64,000 nt of DNA, taken from the NCBI RefSeq assembly GCF_900090295.1, contig NZ_LT607753.1:3100001-3164000 (forward strand), given 5' to 3'. The notes beneath the pieces were generated by a model. It was given only the letters and a program-made list of their open reading frames with translations, did no database searches and was not told the DNA's origin. Both the position numbers and the translations under genes were made by a program. Positions 8,075 to 18,624 of this stretch are shown piece by piece (positions within the stretch are counted from its first letter, which is position 1; every line of letters begins with the position of its first letter). Origin of the DNA: Micromonospora coxensis (lineage in GTDB: Bacteria; Actinomycetota; Actinomycetes; Mycobacteriales; Micromonosporaceae).

Positions 8075-9201
8075 TCAGACCTCGGCGGCGCGGCGGCGGG
8101 CCACCTCGGCGAGGGTGACCGCGGCGGCGACGCTGGCGTTGAGCGACTCGACGTCGGAGACCATCGGGATGCTGACCGTCAGGTCGCAGGTCTCGCCGAC
8201 CAGCCGGGACAGCCCGCGCCCCTCGGAGCCGACCACCACGACCAGCGGGCCGACCGCGGCCTCCAGGTCGTACAGGTCGGTGTCGCCGTCGGCGTCCAGG
8301 CCGACCACCATGAAGCCGGCGTCCTGGCAGGCCTTCAACGAGCGGGTCAGGTTGGTGACCTGGGCGACCGGCACCCGCGCGGCCGCACCGGCGCTGGTGC
8401 GCCAGGCGGTCGCGGTGATCCCGGCGGCCCGCCGCTCCGGTACGAAGACACCCTGCGCGCCGAACGCGGCGGCGGAGCGGATGACCGCGCCCAGGTTGCG
8501 CGGGTCGGTGACCCCGTCCAGCGCGACCAGCAGCGGGGCCGGCTGCTCCAGCGCGGCGGCGACGAGGTCCTCGAACGGCTCGTACGCGAAGGGCGGCACC
8601 TGGAGGCCGACGCCCTGGTGCAGCACGCCGCCGGTCATCCGGTCCAGTTCGGCCCGGCTGATCTCCAGGATGGCGATGCCCCGGTCGGCGGCGGTCCGGA
8701 CGATCTCGTTGACCCGGTCGTCGACGTCGATGCCCTGCGCGGTGTAGAGCGCGGTCGCCGGCACGTGCGCGCGCAGCGACTCCAGCACCGGGTTCCGGCC
8801 GACCAGCAGCTCGGGCGTGTCCTTGGACGGGTTGGACTTGCGCCCCGGCGCGACCCGGGGACCGCTGCGGCCGGTGGGCTTACCGCCCCGGCCACCGCCG
8901 CCGCCCCGACCGGCGGGGACCCCCCGGGTGCCCTTGCCCCAGGTGGTGTCCTTGCTGCCGGGCTGACCGATCTTGGGGGCGCGCCCCTCCTCGGCCGCCG
9001 CGCGGCGCTCCTTGTCCTGCTTCCAGGCGGTGCGCTGGGGCAGCTTCTCGGTGCCCGAGTACGCCTTGTGCCAGGGTCGCTCGTCGGCGGGCAGGGTCCG
9101 GCCCCGACCCGCGAGGGAGTCCTTGTTCTTGCCACCGGAGCCCTTGGGGGCGCCCGCCTTCGGCGTCAGTCGCCGGCCACGGCGCTGCGAGTTGCCGGCC
9201 A

Positions 9202-9202
<1 letters not shown>
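8075..9202 (-). CDS. rlmB: 23S rRNA (guanosine-2'-O-)-methyltransferase RlmB-like (SpoU family)
   Basis: This 375-residue SpoU methyltransferase has a basic, glycine-rich N-terminal extension of about 125 residues ([30 protein letters not shown]), which is common in actinobacterial members. The TrmH/RlmB substrate-binding domain begins [15 protein letters not shown]. The SPOUT knot motifs are [32 protein letters not shown] and [18 protein letters not shown]. The family methylates G2251 in E. coli 23S rRNA. Its ATG overlaps the cysS stop by one base, so the two form an operon, as in many actinobacteria. Confidence 0.92.
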
Positions 9203-10617
<1,415 letters not shown>

Positions 10618-10680
10618 CGTACAAGGGTAGCCGTCCACGCATTTCGCGGTTGGCCGGAGCCGGGTCGTACGCTGCCTGTC

Positions 10681-11328
10681 GTGGAGACCGAGGCCCGCGG
10701 CGCGGAGACCGCGCAGACCCTCGACCGGGGCCTGCGCCTGCTGCACCTGGTCGCCGACGCGCCGTCCGGCCTGACGGTCACCGAGGCGGCGAACCGGCTG
10801 GGCATCGGCCGGGCGGCGGTCTACCGGCTGGTCGGCGCGCTGACCGGGCACGGGATGGTCCGCCGGGACGGCGACGGCCGGCTGCGCCTCGGTGTCGGGG
10901 TGCTGCACCTGGCCCGCCGGGCCCAGCCGCTGCTCGCCGAGGGGGCGCTGCCCGCGCTGCGCCGGCTCGCCGAGCAGGCCGGCGCGACCGCGCACCTGAC
11001 CGTGGTCGAGGGCGGCGAGGGGGTGGCCCTGGCCGTGGTCGAGCCGAGTTGGACCTCGTTCCACGTGGCGTACCGGACGGGGACGCGGCACCCGCTGGAG
11101 CGGGGGGCGGCGGGGCGGGCCATCCTCGCCGGCCGCGGCGGCGACGCCCGCCCGGTGGGCACCGCCGGGGAGTTGCAGTCCGGGGCGTACGGGGTGGCGG
11201 CGCCGGTGCTCGGGGTGCCCGGGCTGGAGGCGAGCGTCGGGGTGGTGGCGCTGGCCCCGCTCGACGTCGACGCGGTCGGCCCGCAGGTGGCCGCCGCGGC
11301 CAGCGCGATCGCCGCCGCCCTCTCCTGA
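10681..11328 (+). CDS. IclR-family transcriptional regulator
   Basis: This 215-residue regulator has an N-terminal winged helix ([21 protein letters not shown] through [14 protein letters not shown]) and an IclR effector domain ([44 protein letters not shown]). It is shorter than the usual 240-260 residues, with a trimmed C-terminus. The start is a GTG preceded by TACGCT seven bases upstream and no Shine-Dalgarno sequence, which suggests a leaderless mRNA. It is divergent from cysS, which is probably not its target. The ligand is unknown. Confidence 0.88.
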   Translation: METEARGAETAQTLDRGLRLLHLVADAPSGLTVTEAANRLGIGRAAVYRLVGALTGHGMVRRDGDGRLRLGVGVLHLARRAQPLLAEGALPALRRLAEQAGATAHLTVVEGGEGVALAVVEPSWTSFHVAYRTGTRHPLERGAAGRAILAGRGGDARPVGTAGELQSGAYGVAAPVLGVPGLEASVGVVALAPLDVDAVGPQVAAAASAIAAALS

Positions 11329-11370
11329 CCGACCCACCCCACCACCCCCACCGCCCCGCAAGATCGACAC

Positions 11371-11424
11371 CGTTTGCGGCGTGTCGGCAACCACCCCACC
11401 CGGACACCGCGACCCGCAGCGAAC
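11371..11424. repeat. dispersed GC palindrome, copy A (degenerate)
   Basis: CGTTTGCGGCGTGTCG at the left and GGACACCGCGACCCGCAGCG at the right match the arms of the three other copies (18938, 29899, 48953). Some pairs are lost, so the stem is imperfect. It lies between convergent genes (the IclR regulator and the subtilase) and may have been a terminator. Confidence 0.6.
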
Positions 11425-11503
11425 CGCGCGCACAGCCCCGGGCGGACGGCACGCGCGGAGGGCCCGGGCGACGGCGGTCGCCCGGGCCCTCCCTGGAGAT
11501 GCG

Positions 11504-13183
11504 TTACGGCTGGACGTGCGGCTTGATCGGGCTCTTCACGGCGGCGTACGCGTCGACGATCCCGTAGCCGTAGAAGCCGTTGAAGTTCAGCGAGCCGGCG
11601 CAGTACGCGTCGAACTCGGCCGAGCGGCCCTCGTTGGTGTAGCTCTGCAGGCGCGGCTCCGGGCAGGCGTGCTCGGCGGCGGTCCGGTAGAGGTGCTGCT
11701 CCACCAGGTCCGGCGCCAGGCCGAAGCCGTTGCGCCCCTGCTTCTTGCCGTGCTTGCTGATGATCAGGCCGGCGACGCCGCTGACGTGCGGCGAGGCCAT
11801 CGAGGTGCCCTGCAGGTAGGTGTAGTACCCGCACTCACCTGCGGCGGTGCACTGCTTGAACACCGACTCCTCGAAGCCCGCGACGATGTCGCCGTTCTCG
11901 TCGACCGAGCCTTCCTCCTGGAGCACCTTCTTCGGGTACGTGGAGAGGATCATGTTGGCATCGGTGCGGAAGGTGTCGGTGCCGTAGCCGTCCCGGAACC
12001 AGCCACCCGGCGCGGCGACCGAGATCTGCTCGGTGCCGTAGTTGGAGTAGTCGGCCTTCTTGCCGGACGGGCCGAGCGCGGAGACACCGATGACGTTCGG
12101 ACCCTCGACCGGGAAGTCCCAGCAGGTCTCGTTGTCGATGGGTCGCGGGTACGGGTCGGCGCCGTAGTCCGGGCTGGAGACGTCGGTCCGGGGCGCACCG
12201 AGGTCCTCGTGGTTGTTGCCGAGCGAGCCGACCAGGGTCACACCCTTGCGGTGGGCGAAGTTCAGGGCCCGCTTCATGGCCTTGATGATGGCCCGCTGCT
12301 CGGCCTGCGCCTCCGGGGAGTCCGCCGGGTTGGCGGTGCAGTTGTAGAGCCACGGGTCGACGTAGAAGGACATGTTCACCACGTCGATGCCGGCCTTGCC
12401 GGCGTACACCAGGGAGTTGACCACCGGGTCGAGGAAGAAGTACCCGGAGTCCTGGCCACCCTTGAGTTCGACCAGCGAGACGTTCGGGGCGACGCCGGAG
12501 AGCCCGAAGCCGTTGGCCGCGGCGCCGATCGTGCCGGCCACGTGGGTGCCGTGCCCGCCGTCGTCGGTACCGACCGGGTCGAGGCAGCTCGGCACCTCGC
12601 ACGGACCGTCGACGTCGACGATGTCGGGGGCGAAGTTGCGCGACAGCGACCAGTCGAAGTTCGGCGCGAGGTCCGGCTGGCTGGCGTCGACGCCGGTGTC
12701 GAGGATGGCGACGGTCACCCGCTTGTCACCCGGCTCGATCTTGCGCGCCTTGTCGGCGCGGATCATGTCCAGGCCCCAGAGCTTGTCGTCCAGCGGGTCG
12801 AGCTTCTTGCCCTTGCCCTTGGCGATGCCCTTGGCCTCGGTCAGCAGGTGCTCCTGCTCGACCCGGTCCAGCTTGGGCTTGCGGCCGATGGCCTTCTGCT
12901 CGGCCGCGCCGATCAGCTCGCCCGCGGCGGTCGCCCGGCCGGCGAAGTCGGCCCGGTCGCTGGTGACCCGGAACAGGCCGACATCATCGGTGCGGGAGAT
13001 CACGGTCCCGCCTGCGGCACGGATCGCGGCGACCGCCGCGTCCGCCGAGACGCCGTCCTCGGCCACCACGGTGAAGACGCGGCTGATGGTCGGCTCGGCG
13101 TTCGCCGGAGCCACCGCGCCGGTCACCGTGAGTGCCAGAGCCGCCGCGGTCGCGACGGCTCCGACGGTGAAGCGTTTGCTCAC
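11504..13183 (-). CDS. secreted S8-family serine peptidase (subtilase)
   Basis: This roughly 559-residue exported protease has a signal peptide ([20 protein letters not shown] to about ANAEP). An I9-like propeptide follows ([21 protein letters not shown]), then the subtilisin domain with the catalytic triad Asp in [12 protein letters not shown], His in [10 protein letters not shown] and Ser in [11 protein letters not shown]. The oxyanion Asn is probably in LVGSLGNNH. It should act outside the cell or at the wall. I start it at the GTG at 13181-13183, nine bases after AGAGGA; the GTG at 13184-13186 is equally possible. The C-terminus ends soon after the catalytic domain, with no anchor. Confidence 0.93.
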   Translation of the reverse strand: MSKRFTVGAVATAAALALTVTGAVAPANAEPTISRVFTVVAEDGVSADAAVAAIRAAGGTVISRTDDVGLFRVTSDRADFAGRATAAGELIGAAEQKAIGRKPKLDRVEQEHLLTEAKGIAKGKGKKLDPLDDKLWGLDMIRADKARKIEPGDKRVTVAILDTGVDASQPDLAPNFDWSLSRNFAPDIVDVDGPCEVPSCLDPVGTDDGGHGTHVAGTIGAAANGFGLSGVAPNVSLVELKGGQDSGYFFLDPVVNSLVYAGKAGIDVVNMSFYVDPWLYNCTANPADSPEAQAEQRAIIKAMKRALNFAHRKGVTLVGSLGNNHEDLGAPRTDVSSPDYGADPYPRPIDNETCWDFPVEGPNVIGVSALGPSGKKADYSNYGTEQISVAAPGGWFRDGYGTDTFRTDANMILSTYPKKVLQEEGSVDENGDIVAGFEESVFKQCTAAGECGYYTYLQGTSMASPHVSGVAGLIISKHGKKQGRNGFGLAPDLVEQHLYRTAAEHACPEPRLQSYTNEGRSAEFDAYCAGSLNFNGFYGYGIVDAYAAVKSPIKPHVQP

Positions 13184-13267
13184 CACATCAATTCCTCTCG
13201 TTGAGGGACGTGGCAGCATCAGATCGCACCCGGAGGACTTGCGCCAGTGGAAGTCCGAAAGAGCCGA

Positions 13268-13969
13268 TTAGCCGGCCTTCGCTGTGTGCATCCGACGTAG
13301 CACGGCGGGCAGTTCGGCCAGAGTGGACAGTTCGGCGTCCGGGCGCACCTCGGGCGGGCACGGCAGGCCGGACCGGTTGAGCCAGATCCCCCGCAGGCCG
13401 GCGCGCTGCGGGCCGACCACGTCGTGGGCGAGCGAGTCCCCGACGTACGCGATCTGCTCCGCCGGCACCCCGGCGGCCTCGACCACGGCGGCGTAGAACT
13501 CGGGCGCGGGCTTCTTGGGCAACCCGCCGTCGTGCGCGTACAGCTCGAAGGTGAACTCGCCGGCCAGGCCGCAGCGTTCGGCGCGGCTGTTGCCGTTGGT
13601 CGCGTAGCCGAGCGCGTACTCCCGCCGCAGCGCGGCGAGCGCGGGCAGCGCGTCGGCGAACGGCCGGGTCAGCGCGAACCGCCGGGCGAAGAAGAGCGCC
13701 GCCAGCTCGTCGAGGTGGGCGGTGAGCCCGGCCCGGGCCAGCGAGCGGGCCAGCGCGGCCCGACGGATCTGCGCCACCGGCGCGGCGGCGTGCTCGCCGA
13801 AGACCGCGTCCCAGTCCGATTCCAGGTCCGCGAGGGAGACGCCGGCCGCCGCCGGGGTCAGCCGCCGCATCTCCTCCAGTACGACCACCAGCCCGCCGGT
13901 GACCGCCGGGCGCAGGTCGAGCAGGGTCTCGTCGGCGTCGAACACCACCACGTTCCGCACGACGGACAC
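13268..13969 (-). CDS. HAD-superfamily hydrolase
   Basis: This 233-residue phosphatase-like protein has motif I VFDADETLLDL, an alpha-helical cap, motif II around YATNGNS, motif III Lys in GLPKKPAPEFY, and motif IV YVGDSLAHDVVGPQRAG. The layout is HAD-IA, like the YjjG nucleotidase group. The start is a GTG. It lies 4 bp downstream of the EamA transporter gene on the same strand and is probably co-transcribed with it. The substrate is unknown. A related but separate HAD gene lies at 16165. Confidence 0.9.
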   Translation of the reverse strand: MSVVRNVVVFDADETLLDLRPAVTGGLVVVLEEMRRLTPAAAGVSLADLESDWDAVFGEHAAAPVAQIRRAALARSLARAGLTAHLDELAALFFARRFALTRPFADALPALAALRREYALGYATNGNSRAERCGLAGEFTFELYAHDGGLPKKPAPEFYAAVVEAAGVPAEQIAYVGDSLAHDVVGPQRAGLRGIWLNRSGLPCPPEVRPDAELSTLAELPAVLRRMHTAKAG

Positions 13970-13973
13970 GGTC

Positions 13974-14933
13974 TCACGTCAGGGCCGGCTCGTCCGCCCG
14001 CTCGGTCACCGGTTCGGCGCGGACGCCGCGCAGCTCGTCGAGGCGGACCAGCGCCACCCCGGCGACGATCAGCGCGCCGCCGAGCAGCTGCACCACGGTC
14101 GGCAGCTCGCCCAGCATCAGCCAGGCGATGAGCACCGCGAACATCACCTCGGTCAGCCCCACGAACGACGACAGCCGCGCGCCGAGCACCCGGGTGGCCG
14201 CGATCCCGGCCAGGTACGCGACCACCGCCGCCACCAGGGAGAGCCCGGCGATCGGCACCAGCCAGCTGGTGCGCTGCCCGGCGAAGTCGACGTCGCCGAA
14301 GGTGGCCCGCAGCGGCAGCACCCCGACGAGGCCGAGCAGGGCGAGCACGGCGGCGCCGACGGCCATGCCGCCGCTGGCCATGGCGACCGACGGCAGGCCG
14401 GCGTCGACCCGCGCGGCGAGCACGAAGTACCCGGCCAGGCCGACCGCCGCCCCGAGGCCCCAGAGCACGCCGACCGGGTCGAGCCGCCCGGCGCCGGTCA
14501 GGTCGAGCACGAAGGCCAGCCCGGCGAGCGCGGCGACCGAGCCGACCACGGTGAGCCGCCGGGGCCGCTGCCCGTGCACCAGCCACATCCAGGCCACCAC
14601 GAGGATGATGCCGAGGTACTCCAGCAGCAGCGCCACGCCGACCGGCAGGTAGCGCACGGCGTTGAAGAAGCACGCCTGGGCGGTGGCGACGCCGAGCAGG
14701 CCGAAGACGCCGACCGGGCCGAGGGTGCGGCGCAGCAGCGCCCCCTTGCCGCGCAGGGAGAGCACGGCCGGCACGGCGAGCACCAGGGCGGCGCTGCCGA
14801 CCCGGGCGACGACCACGGCCTCGGCGGACCAGCCGGCCTCGATCAGCGAGCGGGCGAAGGTGCCGGAGGTGGCGAAGGTGACGGCCGACAGCAGGGCCAG
14901 GCCGAGGCCGACGCCGGTGGATCGTTGGTGCAT
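13974..14933 (-). CDS. EamA/DMT-family transporter
   Basis: This 319-residue inner-membrane exporter has ten predicted helices in two EamA repeats, beginning GVGLGLALLSAVTFATSGTFARSL and GVLWGLGAAVGLAGYFVLAAR. The drug/metabolite exporter family moves amino acids, metabolites or drugs; the substrate cannot be read here. The ATG follows GAGGAGAG. It heads a two-gene unit with the HAD hydrolase and is divergent from a CGNR zinc-finger gene that may regulate it. Confidence 0.92.
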   Translation of the reverse strand: MHQRSTGVGLGLALLSAVTFATSGTFARSLIEAGWSAEAVVVARVGSAALVLAVPAVLSLRGKGALLRRTLGPVGVFGLLGVATAQACFFNAVRYLPVGVALLLEYLGIILVVAWMWLVHGQRPRRLTVVGSVAALAGLAFVLDLTGAGRLDPVGVLWGLGAAVGLAGYFVLAARVDAGLPSVAMASGGMAVGAAVLALLGLVGVLPLRATFGDVDFAGQRTSWLVPIAGLSLVAAVVAYLAGIAATRVLGARLSSFVGLTEVMFAVLIAWLMLGELPTVVQLLGGALIVAGVALVRLDELRGVRAEPVTERADEPALT

Positions 14934-15017
14934 CGGGCTCTCCTCGCCGGCGCGGTCGTCATGTGCAAAGTGCGCTTATGCTGGTGACGCTAACGGTCGG
15001 TCGAGACAGGAGTCAAG

Positions 15018-15563
15018 TTGCTTTTCGCTCATGACACTGAGGCCGGGCTGATCGCCGCGACCGCTCTGGTCAACACCGACAGCCGGGACGGCGAAGGGCT
15101 GCCGGACGTCGACGCGCTGGGCGACTTCCTGGTCACCCACGGCTGGACCGGCCGGCACGAACGGACCGAGGCCGAACTGCGCGCGGTCCGCGCGCTGCGG
15201 CCCCGGCTGCGCCGCATCTGGTACGCCGACGTCGACGAGATCGTCGTCATCGTCAACGGGCTGCTGCGCGAGTCCCACGCGCTGCCGCAACTCGTCCGGC
15301 ACGACGACGAGCCGTACCACCTGCACGCGGTGCCCCGGGACGCGCCGCTGGCGACCCGGATGGCGGTCGAGGCGGCGATGGCCGTCGCCGACCTGGTCCG
15401 TGGCGGGGAGCTGAGCCGGCTGGGCACCTGCGCCGACGCCGACTGCGACAGCGTGCTCGTCGACCTGTCGAAGAACCGGTCCCGCCGGTTCTGCGACGCC
15501 GGCTGCGGCAACCGGGCCGCCGTCACCGCCTACCGGGCGCGGAAGGCGGCCGGTCGGTCCTGA
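15018..15563 (+). CDS. CGNR zinc-finger (ABATE-domain) putative regulator
   Basis: This 181-residue protein has an N-terminal ABATE domain (about residues 1-130, with ALVNTDSRDGEGLPD) and a C-terminal CGNR zinc finger: CADADCDSVLVDLSKNRSRRFCDAGCGNR, with four Cys in the C-x4-C...C-x3-C pattern. The family is thought to bind DNA and control stress or resistance genes. The start is TTG, supported by ACAGGAGTC at the right distance. It is divergent from the EamA exporter, which suggests local control. Its 3' end overlaps the convergent GNAT gene by 41 bp. Confidence 0.88.
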   Translation: MLFAHDTEAGLIAATALVNTDSRDGEGLPDVDALGDFLVTHGWTGRHERTEAELRAVRALRPRLRRIWYADVDEIVVIVNGLLRESHALPQLVRHDDEPYHLHAVPRDAPLATRMAVEAAMAVADLVRGGELSRLGTCADADCDSVLVDLSKNRSRRFCDAGCGNRAAVTAYRARKAAGRS

Positions 15564-16101
15564 GCAGCTCGTACTCCACCTCGCCCTGCTCGGTGCCCGG
15601 AATCGGGTCGTCGAAGTGCAGGTGGAAGGTGCGCACGTAACGCAGTCCGGCCCGCTCCAGCACCGCCCGGGAGCGGCCGTTGACCGCCATGGTCTGCGCC
15701 CACACCCGCCGTACGCCCACCGTGTCGATGGCGTGCCGGACCAGCGCGCGGGAGCCCTCGGTGGCCAGGCCCCGCCCCCACGCGGCGCGGCGCAGCCGGT
15801 AGCCCAGCTCCGCCTCGGTGCCGTCGTCGGACGGGTCGAGCGCGAACCAGCCAAGGAACTCGCCGGTCGACCGCTCCTGTGCCGCCCAGCGGCCCAGGCC
15901 GGGGGTGTGGTCGTACCGGGCGAGGATGCGCGGCAGGTGCTCGTCGCGGACCGTCTCGCGCGGCGTCGCCACCCCGCCGGTCAGGAAGCGCATGACCTCC
16001 GGGTCGGCGTCCAGCGCGACCAGGTGGTCCACGTCGTCGGCGGTGAACCGGCGCAGTCGCAGCCGCGCGGTCTCCAGCAGCACCCCGTCAGGTCCGGTCA
16101 T
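15523..16101 (-). CDS. GNAT-family N-acetyltransferase
   Basis: This 192-residue enzyme is of the RimJ/RimL type. It opens with LLETARLRLRRFTADDVDHL, has the substrate-strand motif GRWAAQERSTGEFLGWFAL, and the acetyl-CoA loop RRAAWGRGLATEGSRALV followed by VWAQTMAVNGRSRAVLERAGLR. RimL-like proteins acetylate N-termini of ribosomal proteins or small amines; which applies is not evident. The ATG at 16099-16101 was chosen because the conserved domain starts there. It overlaps the convergent CGNR gene. Confidence 0.9.
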   Translation of the reverse strand: MTGPDGVLLETARLRLRRFTADDVDHLVALDADPEVMRFLTGGVATPRETVRDEHLPRILARYDHTPGLGRWAAQERSTGEFLGWFALDPSDDGTEAELGYRLRRAAWGRGLATEGSRALVRHAIDTVGVRRVWAQTMAVNGRSRAVLERAGLRYVRTFHLHFDDPIPGTEQGEVEYELLRTDRPPSAPGRR

Positions 16102-16164
16102 GCCCCGGATCATGCCGGCACCCGGGCCGGCCGTTCCACGGGTTATCCGGCCTACACTGCGGCC

Positions 16165-16827
16165 GTGGTCAAGGGCCTGCTGCTCGACTTCTACGGCACC
16201 GTCGTGGAGGACGACGACGCGGCGGTGGCCGCGATCGCCGCCCGGGTGGCGGCCGACGCCGCCACACCGGTCACCGCCGACGCCGTCGCGACGGCGTGGA
16301 TGCGGGAGTACACCAGGGTCGCGGAGGGTCCGCCGTTCCGGCTGCTGCGCGACAGCGCACCGGAGAGCCTGGCCCGGGTGATGGCCGAGGTCGGCTGCCC
16401 CGGCGACCCGAGGGCCCTCCACGCGGCCGAGACGGCCCGCCGCGGACCCCCACCGCTGCGCCCCGGCACCCGGGAGTTCCTCGCCGGACTCCGGCTTCCG
16501 GTCTGCGTGGTCTCCGACGCCGACCGCGACGACCTGGCAGCGGTCGTCGCCCACCACGGCCTGACCTTCACCGCCGTGGTGACCAGTGAGGACGTCGGCG
16601 CGTACAAACCGGACGGTGCCGTGTTCCGCCGGGCGCTCGCCGCGCTGGGGCTGGCCGCCGACGAGGTGCTGCATGTCGGCGACTCGCTGCGCACCGACGT
16701 CCAAGGGGCGCACGCGGCGGGCATCCGCGCGGTGTGGATCAACCGGCACGGGCGGCCGGCACCGGCCGGCGCCCCGGTCAGCCACGAGATCACCGACCTG
16801 ACCGGCCTGACCGCGATCATCCGCTGA
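16165..16827 (+). CDS. HAD-IA hydrolase
   Basis: This 220-residue protein has motif I LLLDFYGTVVEDDD, motif II VCVVSDADRDDL, Lys in SEDVGAYKPDGAVF, and motif IV VLHVGDSLRTDVQGAHAAGIRAVWINRHG. It is a haloacid-dehalogenase-type phosphatase of unknown substrate. The GTG start lies 6 nt after TACACT with no Shine-Dalgarno, consistent with leaderless expression. Its C-terminal motif resembles the HAD protein at 13268, so the two may be distant paralogues. Confidence 0.9.
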   Translation: MVKGLLLDFYGTVVEDDDAAVAAIAARVAADAATPVTADAVATAWMREYTRVAEGPPFRLLRDSAPESLARVMAEVGCPGDPRALHAAETARRGPPPLRPGTREFLAGLRLPVCVVSDADRDDLAAVVAHHGLTFTAVVTSEDVGAYKPDGAVFRRALAALGLAADEVLHVGDSLRTDVQGAHAAGIRAVWINRHGRPAPAGAPVSHEITDLTGLTAIIR

Positions 16828-17016
16828 CCGGCACCCGTCGCCGCTGGCGGCGCACCGGCGACGCGCCGGCCGAAACTGGCGGAGCGCTGGCGACGCACTG
16901 GCGCGCACGGCACACGCTCTGGTAGCGCCCCGGCGGAGCACTGGTGGTGTGCCGGCCGGGACTGGCGGCACGGGAAGGTTCAGGCGGAGAGGTCCGCGGC
17001 GGGCGGGCCGGTCGGG

Positions 17017-17199
17017 TCAGCGCGGCGGCGCGGCCAGGAAGGCCCGCCAGGCGTACGGGTCGAAGGTGAGCACCGGTCCGGTCGGGTCCTTGCTGTCCCG
17101 CACCCCGACCACCCCGGGCAGGTTGATCGCCACCTCGACGCACTGGGTCGTCTGGTCACTACGGCTGCTCTTCCGCCACACGGCGCCGGTCAGTTCCAT
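17017..17199 (-). CDS. DUF397 protein
   Basis: This 60-residue protein has the family hallmarks WRKSSRSDQTTQCVEVA near the N-terminus and GVRDSKDPTGPVLTF in the middle. DUF397 genes are abundant in actinomycetes and often sit beside DUF5753 XRE regulators (the WhiJ/AbaA-like loci of Streptomyces). Here the ATG overlaps the end of such a regulator by 10 bp. It probably acts with that regulator, possibly as its binding partner. Confidence 0.92.
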   Translation of the reverse strand: MELTGAVWRKSSRSDQTTQCVEVAINLPGVVGVRDSKDPTGPVLTFDPYAWRAFLAAPPR

Positions 17200-18002
17200 G
17201 ACTCGGCAATCTCCCTCAGCAGCTCGACGGACTCCTGCGCCGGCAGGGCCGCACCAAGGCTAACTTCCCAGACCTGTTGCAGCCGACGGAGATTGGCCGG
17301 ATCGTGCAGCTCCTCGCCCCGCCCTTGCCCACTGATGACGCCGAGTTCACTGTCGTCGGTCAGGGCCGCCAGGATGAAGGGTCCACCGAGGCCCGGGTAT
17401 TCCCCGGCCGACAACGGCACCACCTGCAACCGGACATGCGGATGCTCGGTGGCGATCCGCGCGAGATGCAGAGCCTGGTCGGCCATCGTCTTGCGACCGC
17501 CCACGCAGCGGCGCAACACCCCCTCGTCCAAGACTGCGACGACCTTCAGGACCCGGTCACCGTAGAGGCAGTCCTGAAACTCCATCCGCTCCGCGAGCCG
17601 ACGCTCCACCTCCGCCTGGTCGAGCAGGTCACCGGCTTCGAACACCGCTCGGGCGTAAGCCTCCGTCTGGAAGAGTCCCGGCACGTAACGCGACTCGTAC
17701 CAGCGGAGCACCCGTGCCTCGGCCAGGATCCTCCGCCAGCCACGCAACCACACCTGCGCGGTGTCGAGGGCGACCAGTTCGGTGAGCATGCGGCTGAAGA
17801 TGCCGCCGGTGTCCAGGGCCCGGTCGACCAGCTCCAGGTACTTCGCGGTGGGCTGCTGCTGGCCCAGCTCGACCGCGCTCACCATCGACGGCGAGTAGTT
17901 GACCGCCTTGGCCAGCTCGTCCTGGCTCAGGCCCCGGCGCGTCCGCGCCCGGCGCAGTTCGGCGACCAGGAAGGCCGCCGCCGTCATCCGCCCGTCCGCC
18001 AT
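17190..18002 (-). CDS. XRE-family regulator with DUF5753 domain
   Basis: This 270-residue protein has an N-terminal XRE helix-turn-helix (residues 14-70: LVAELRRARTRRGLSQDELAKAV, SPSMVSAVELGQQQP). A DUF5753 domain follows (VLRWYESRYVPGLFQTEAYARAV through GPFILA). I chose the ATG at 18000-18002 because GGAGGA lies nine bases upstream; the ATG at 17987 is an alternative. It overlaps the downstream DUF397 gene. WhiJ-like regulators of this type control development in Streptomyces. It faces two small Cys-rich genes across a symmetric operator-like region. Confidence 0.9.
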   Translation of the reverse strand: MADGRMTAAAFLVAELRRARTRRGLSQDELAKAVNYSPSMVSAVELGQQQPTAKYLELVDRALDTGGIFSRMLTELVALDTAQVWLRGWRRILAEARVLRWYESRYVPGLFQTEAYARAVFEAGDLLDQAEVERRLAERMEFQDCLYGDRVLKVVAVLDEGVLRRCVGGRKTMADQALHLARIATEHPHVRLQVVPLSAGEYPGLGGPFILAALTDDSELGVISGQGRGEELHDPANLRRLQQVWEVSLGAALPAQESVELLREIAESWN

Positions 18003-18100
18003 CTCCAGCCGTCCTCCAGCGCCCCTGGTGGTCCATTCCAGCGCCGCGCCGATCCGACGAGCCGTGATCGCAGGGCGTCTCGGGCAAACGGGCGCGAACC

Positions 18101-18149
18101 CTTCACACCGTAGTGGTGTCGTCACCAGACTGTGAAGCGCGACGACACC
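18101..18149. promoter_or_regulatory. nested inverted repeats between the XRE regulator and divergent small genes
   Basis: CTTCACA (18101-18107) pairs with TGTGAAG (18131-18137), and GGTGTCGTC (18115-18123) pairs with GACGACACC (18141-18149) across 17 bp. The second dyad is centred at about 18132, equidistant (130 bp) from the starts at 18002 and 18262. An operator for the XRE protein is inferred from position and symmetry. Confidence 0.4.
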
Positions 18150-18261
18150 CGGCCCACCCTCCGGCCGGCGTGGCGTCGCGGTGGGACCGCCCGCTCCCCC
18201 GGCCGGCGGTCCCACCGGCCGGGGGAGACGACGCGATCGACCAGCTTCCAGGGAGACGACG

Positions 18262-18624
18262 ATGCCCCGGCCCACCCGGCGACACCAGCCTGTCCTGTCC
18301 CGACCCACCGAGCGGTCCGCGCCGGCCCTGCTGAACCGCCATCACCCGGCCGAGTGGCAGGACCCCTCCCGCAACCGAGGTCCGGTTCCGCCCACGCCCC
18401 GTCATCGCCGGACCTGGCGGGGCCTTCGCCGGTGGTGTTCGTGCGGGTTGCGGTGGCGCAGGTGCCCGGACCGGCACGCCACCGCGCCGACCGAACCGGT
18501 CGCCGGCCCGCCCGCTTCCGACCGTCCGGCCTGGGCCGACGTCACGGTGGCGTACCCGAGGGTGGGGCGTGCCGGTTGGCTGACGCCGGCGCAGCAGTGG
18601 CGGGCCAACGGCGGCCGGTGGTGA
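18262..18624 (+). CDS. small hypothetical protein with Cys motif (WCSCGLRWRRCPD)
   Basis: This 120-residue Arg- and Pro-rich protein has one conserved-looking core, WRGLRRWCSCGLRWRRCPDRH, where three Cys may bind metal, and a C-terminal VTVAYPRVGRAGWLTPAQQWRANGG. The ATG follows AGGGAGACGACG. Its TGA overlaps the next GTG (GTGA), so the pair is translationally coupled. It is divergent from the XRE-DUF397 pair. I recognise the pattern only as a small actinomycete hypothetical; no function can be assigned. Confidence 0.6.
   Translation: MPRPTRRHQPVLSRPTERSAPALLNRHHPAEWQDPSRNRGPVPPTPRHRRTWRGLRRWCSCGLRWRRCPDRHATAPTEPVAGPPASDRPAWADVTVAYPRVGRAGWLTPAQQWRANGGRW

Noticed and set aside
16828..17016. 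Repetitive ACTGGCG-rich stretch after the HAD gene as a tandem repeat
   Set aside because: The short words recur irregularly without a constant period, so I regard it as GC-rich degenerate sequence.
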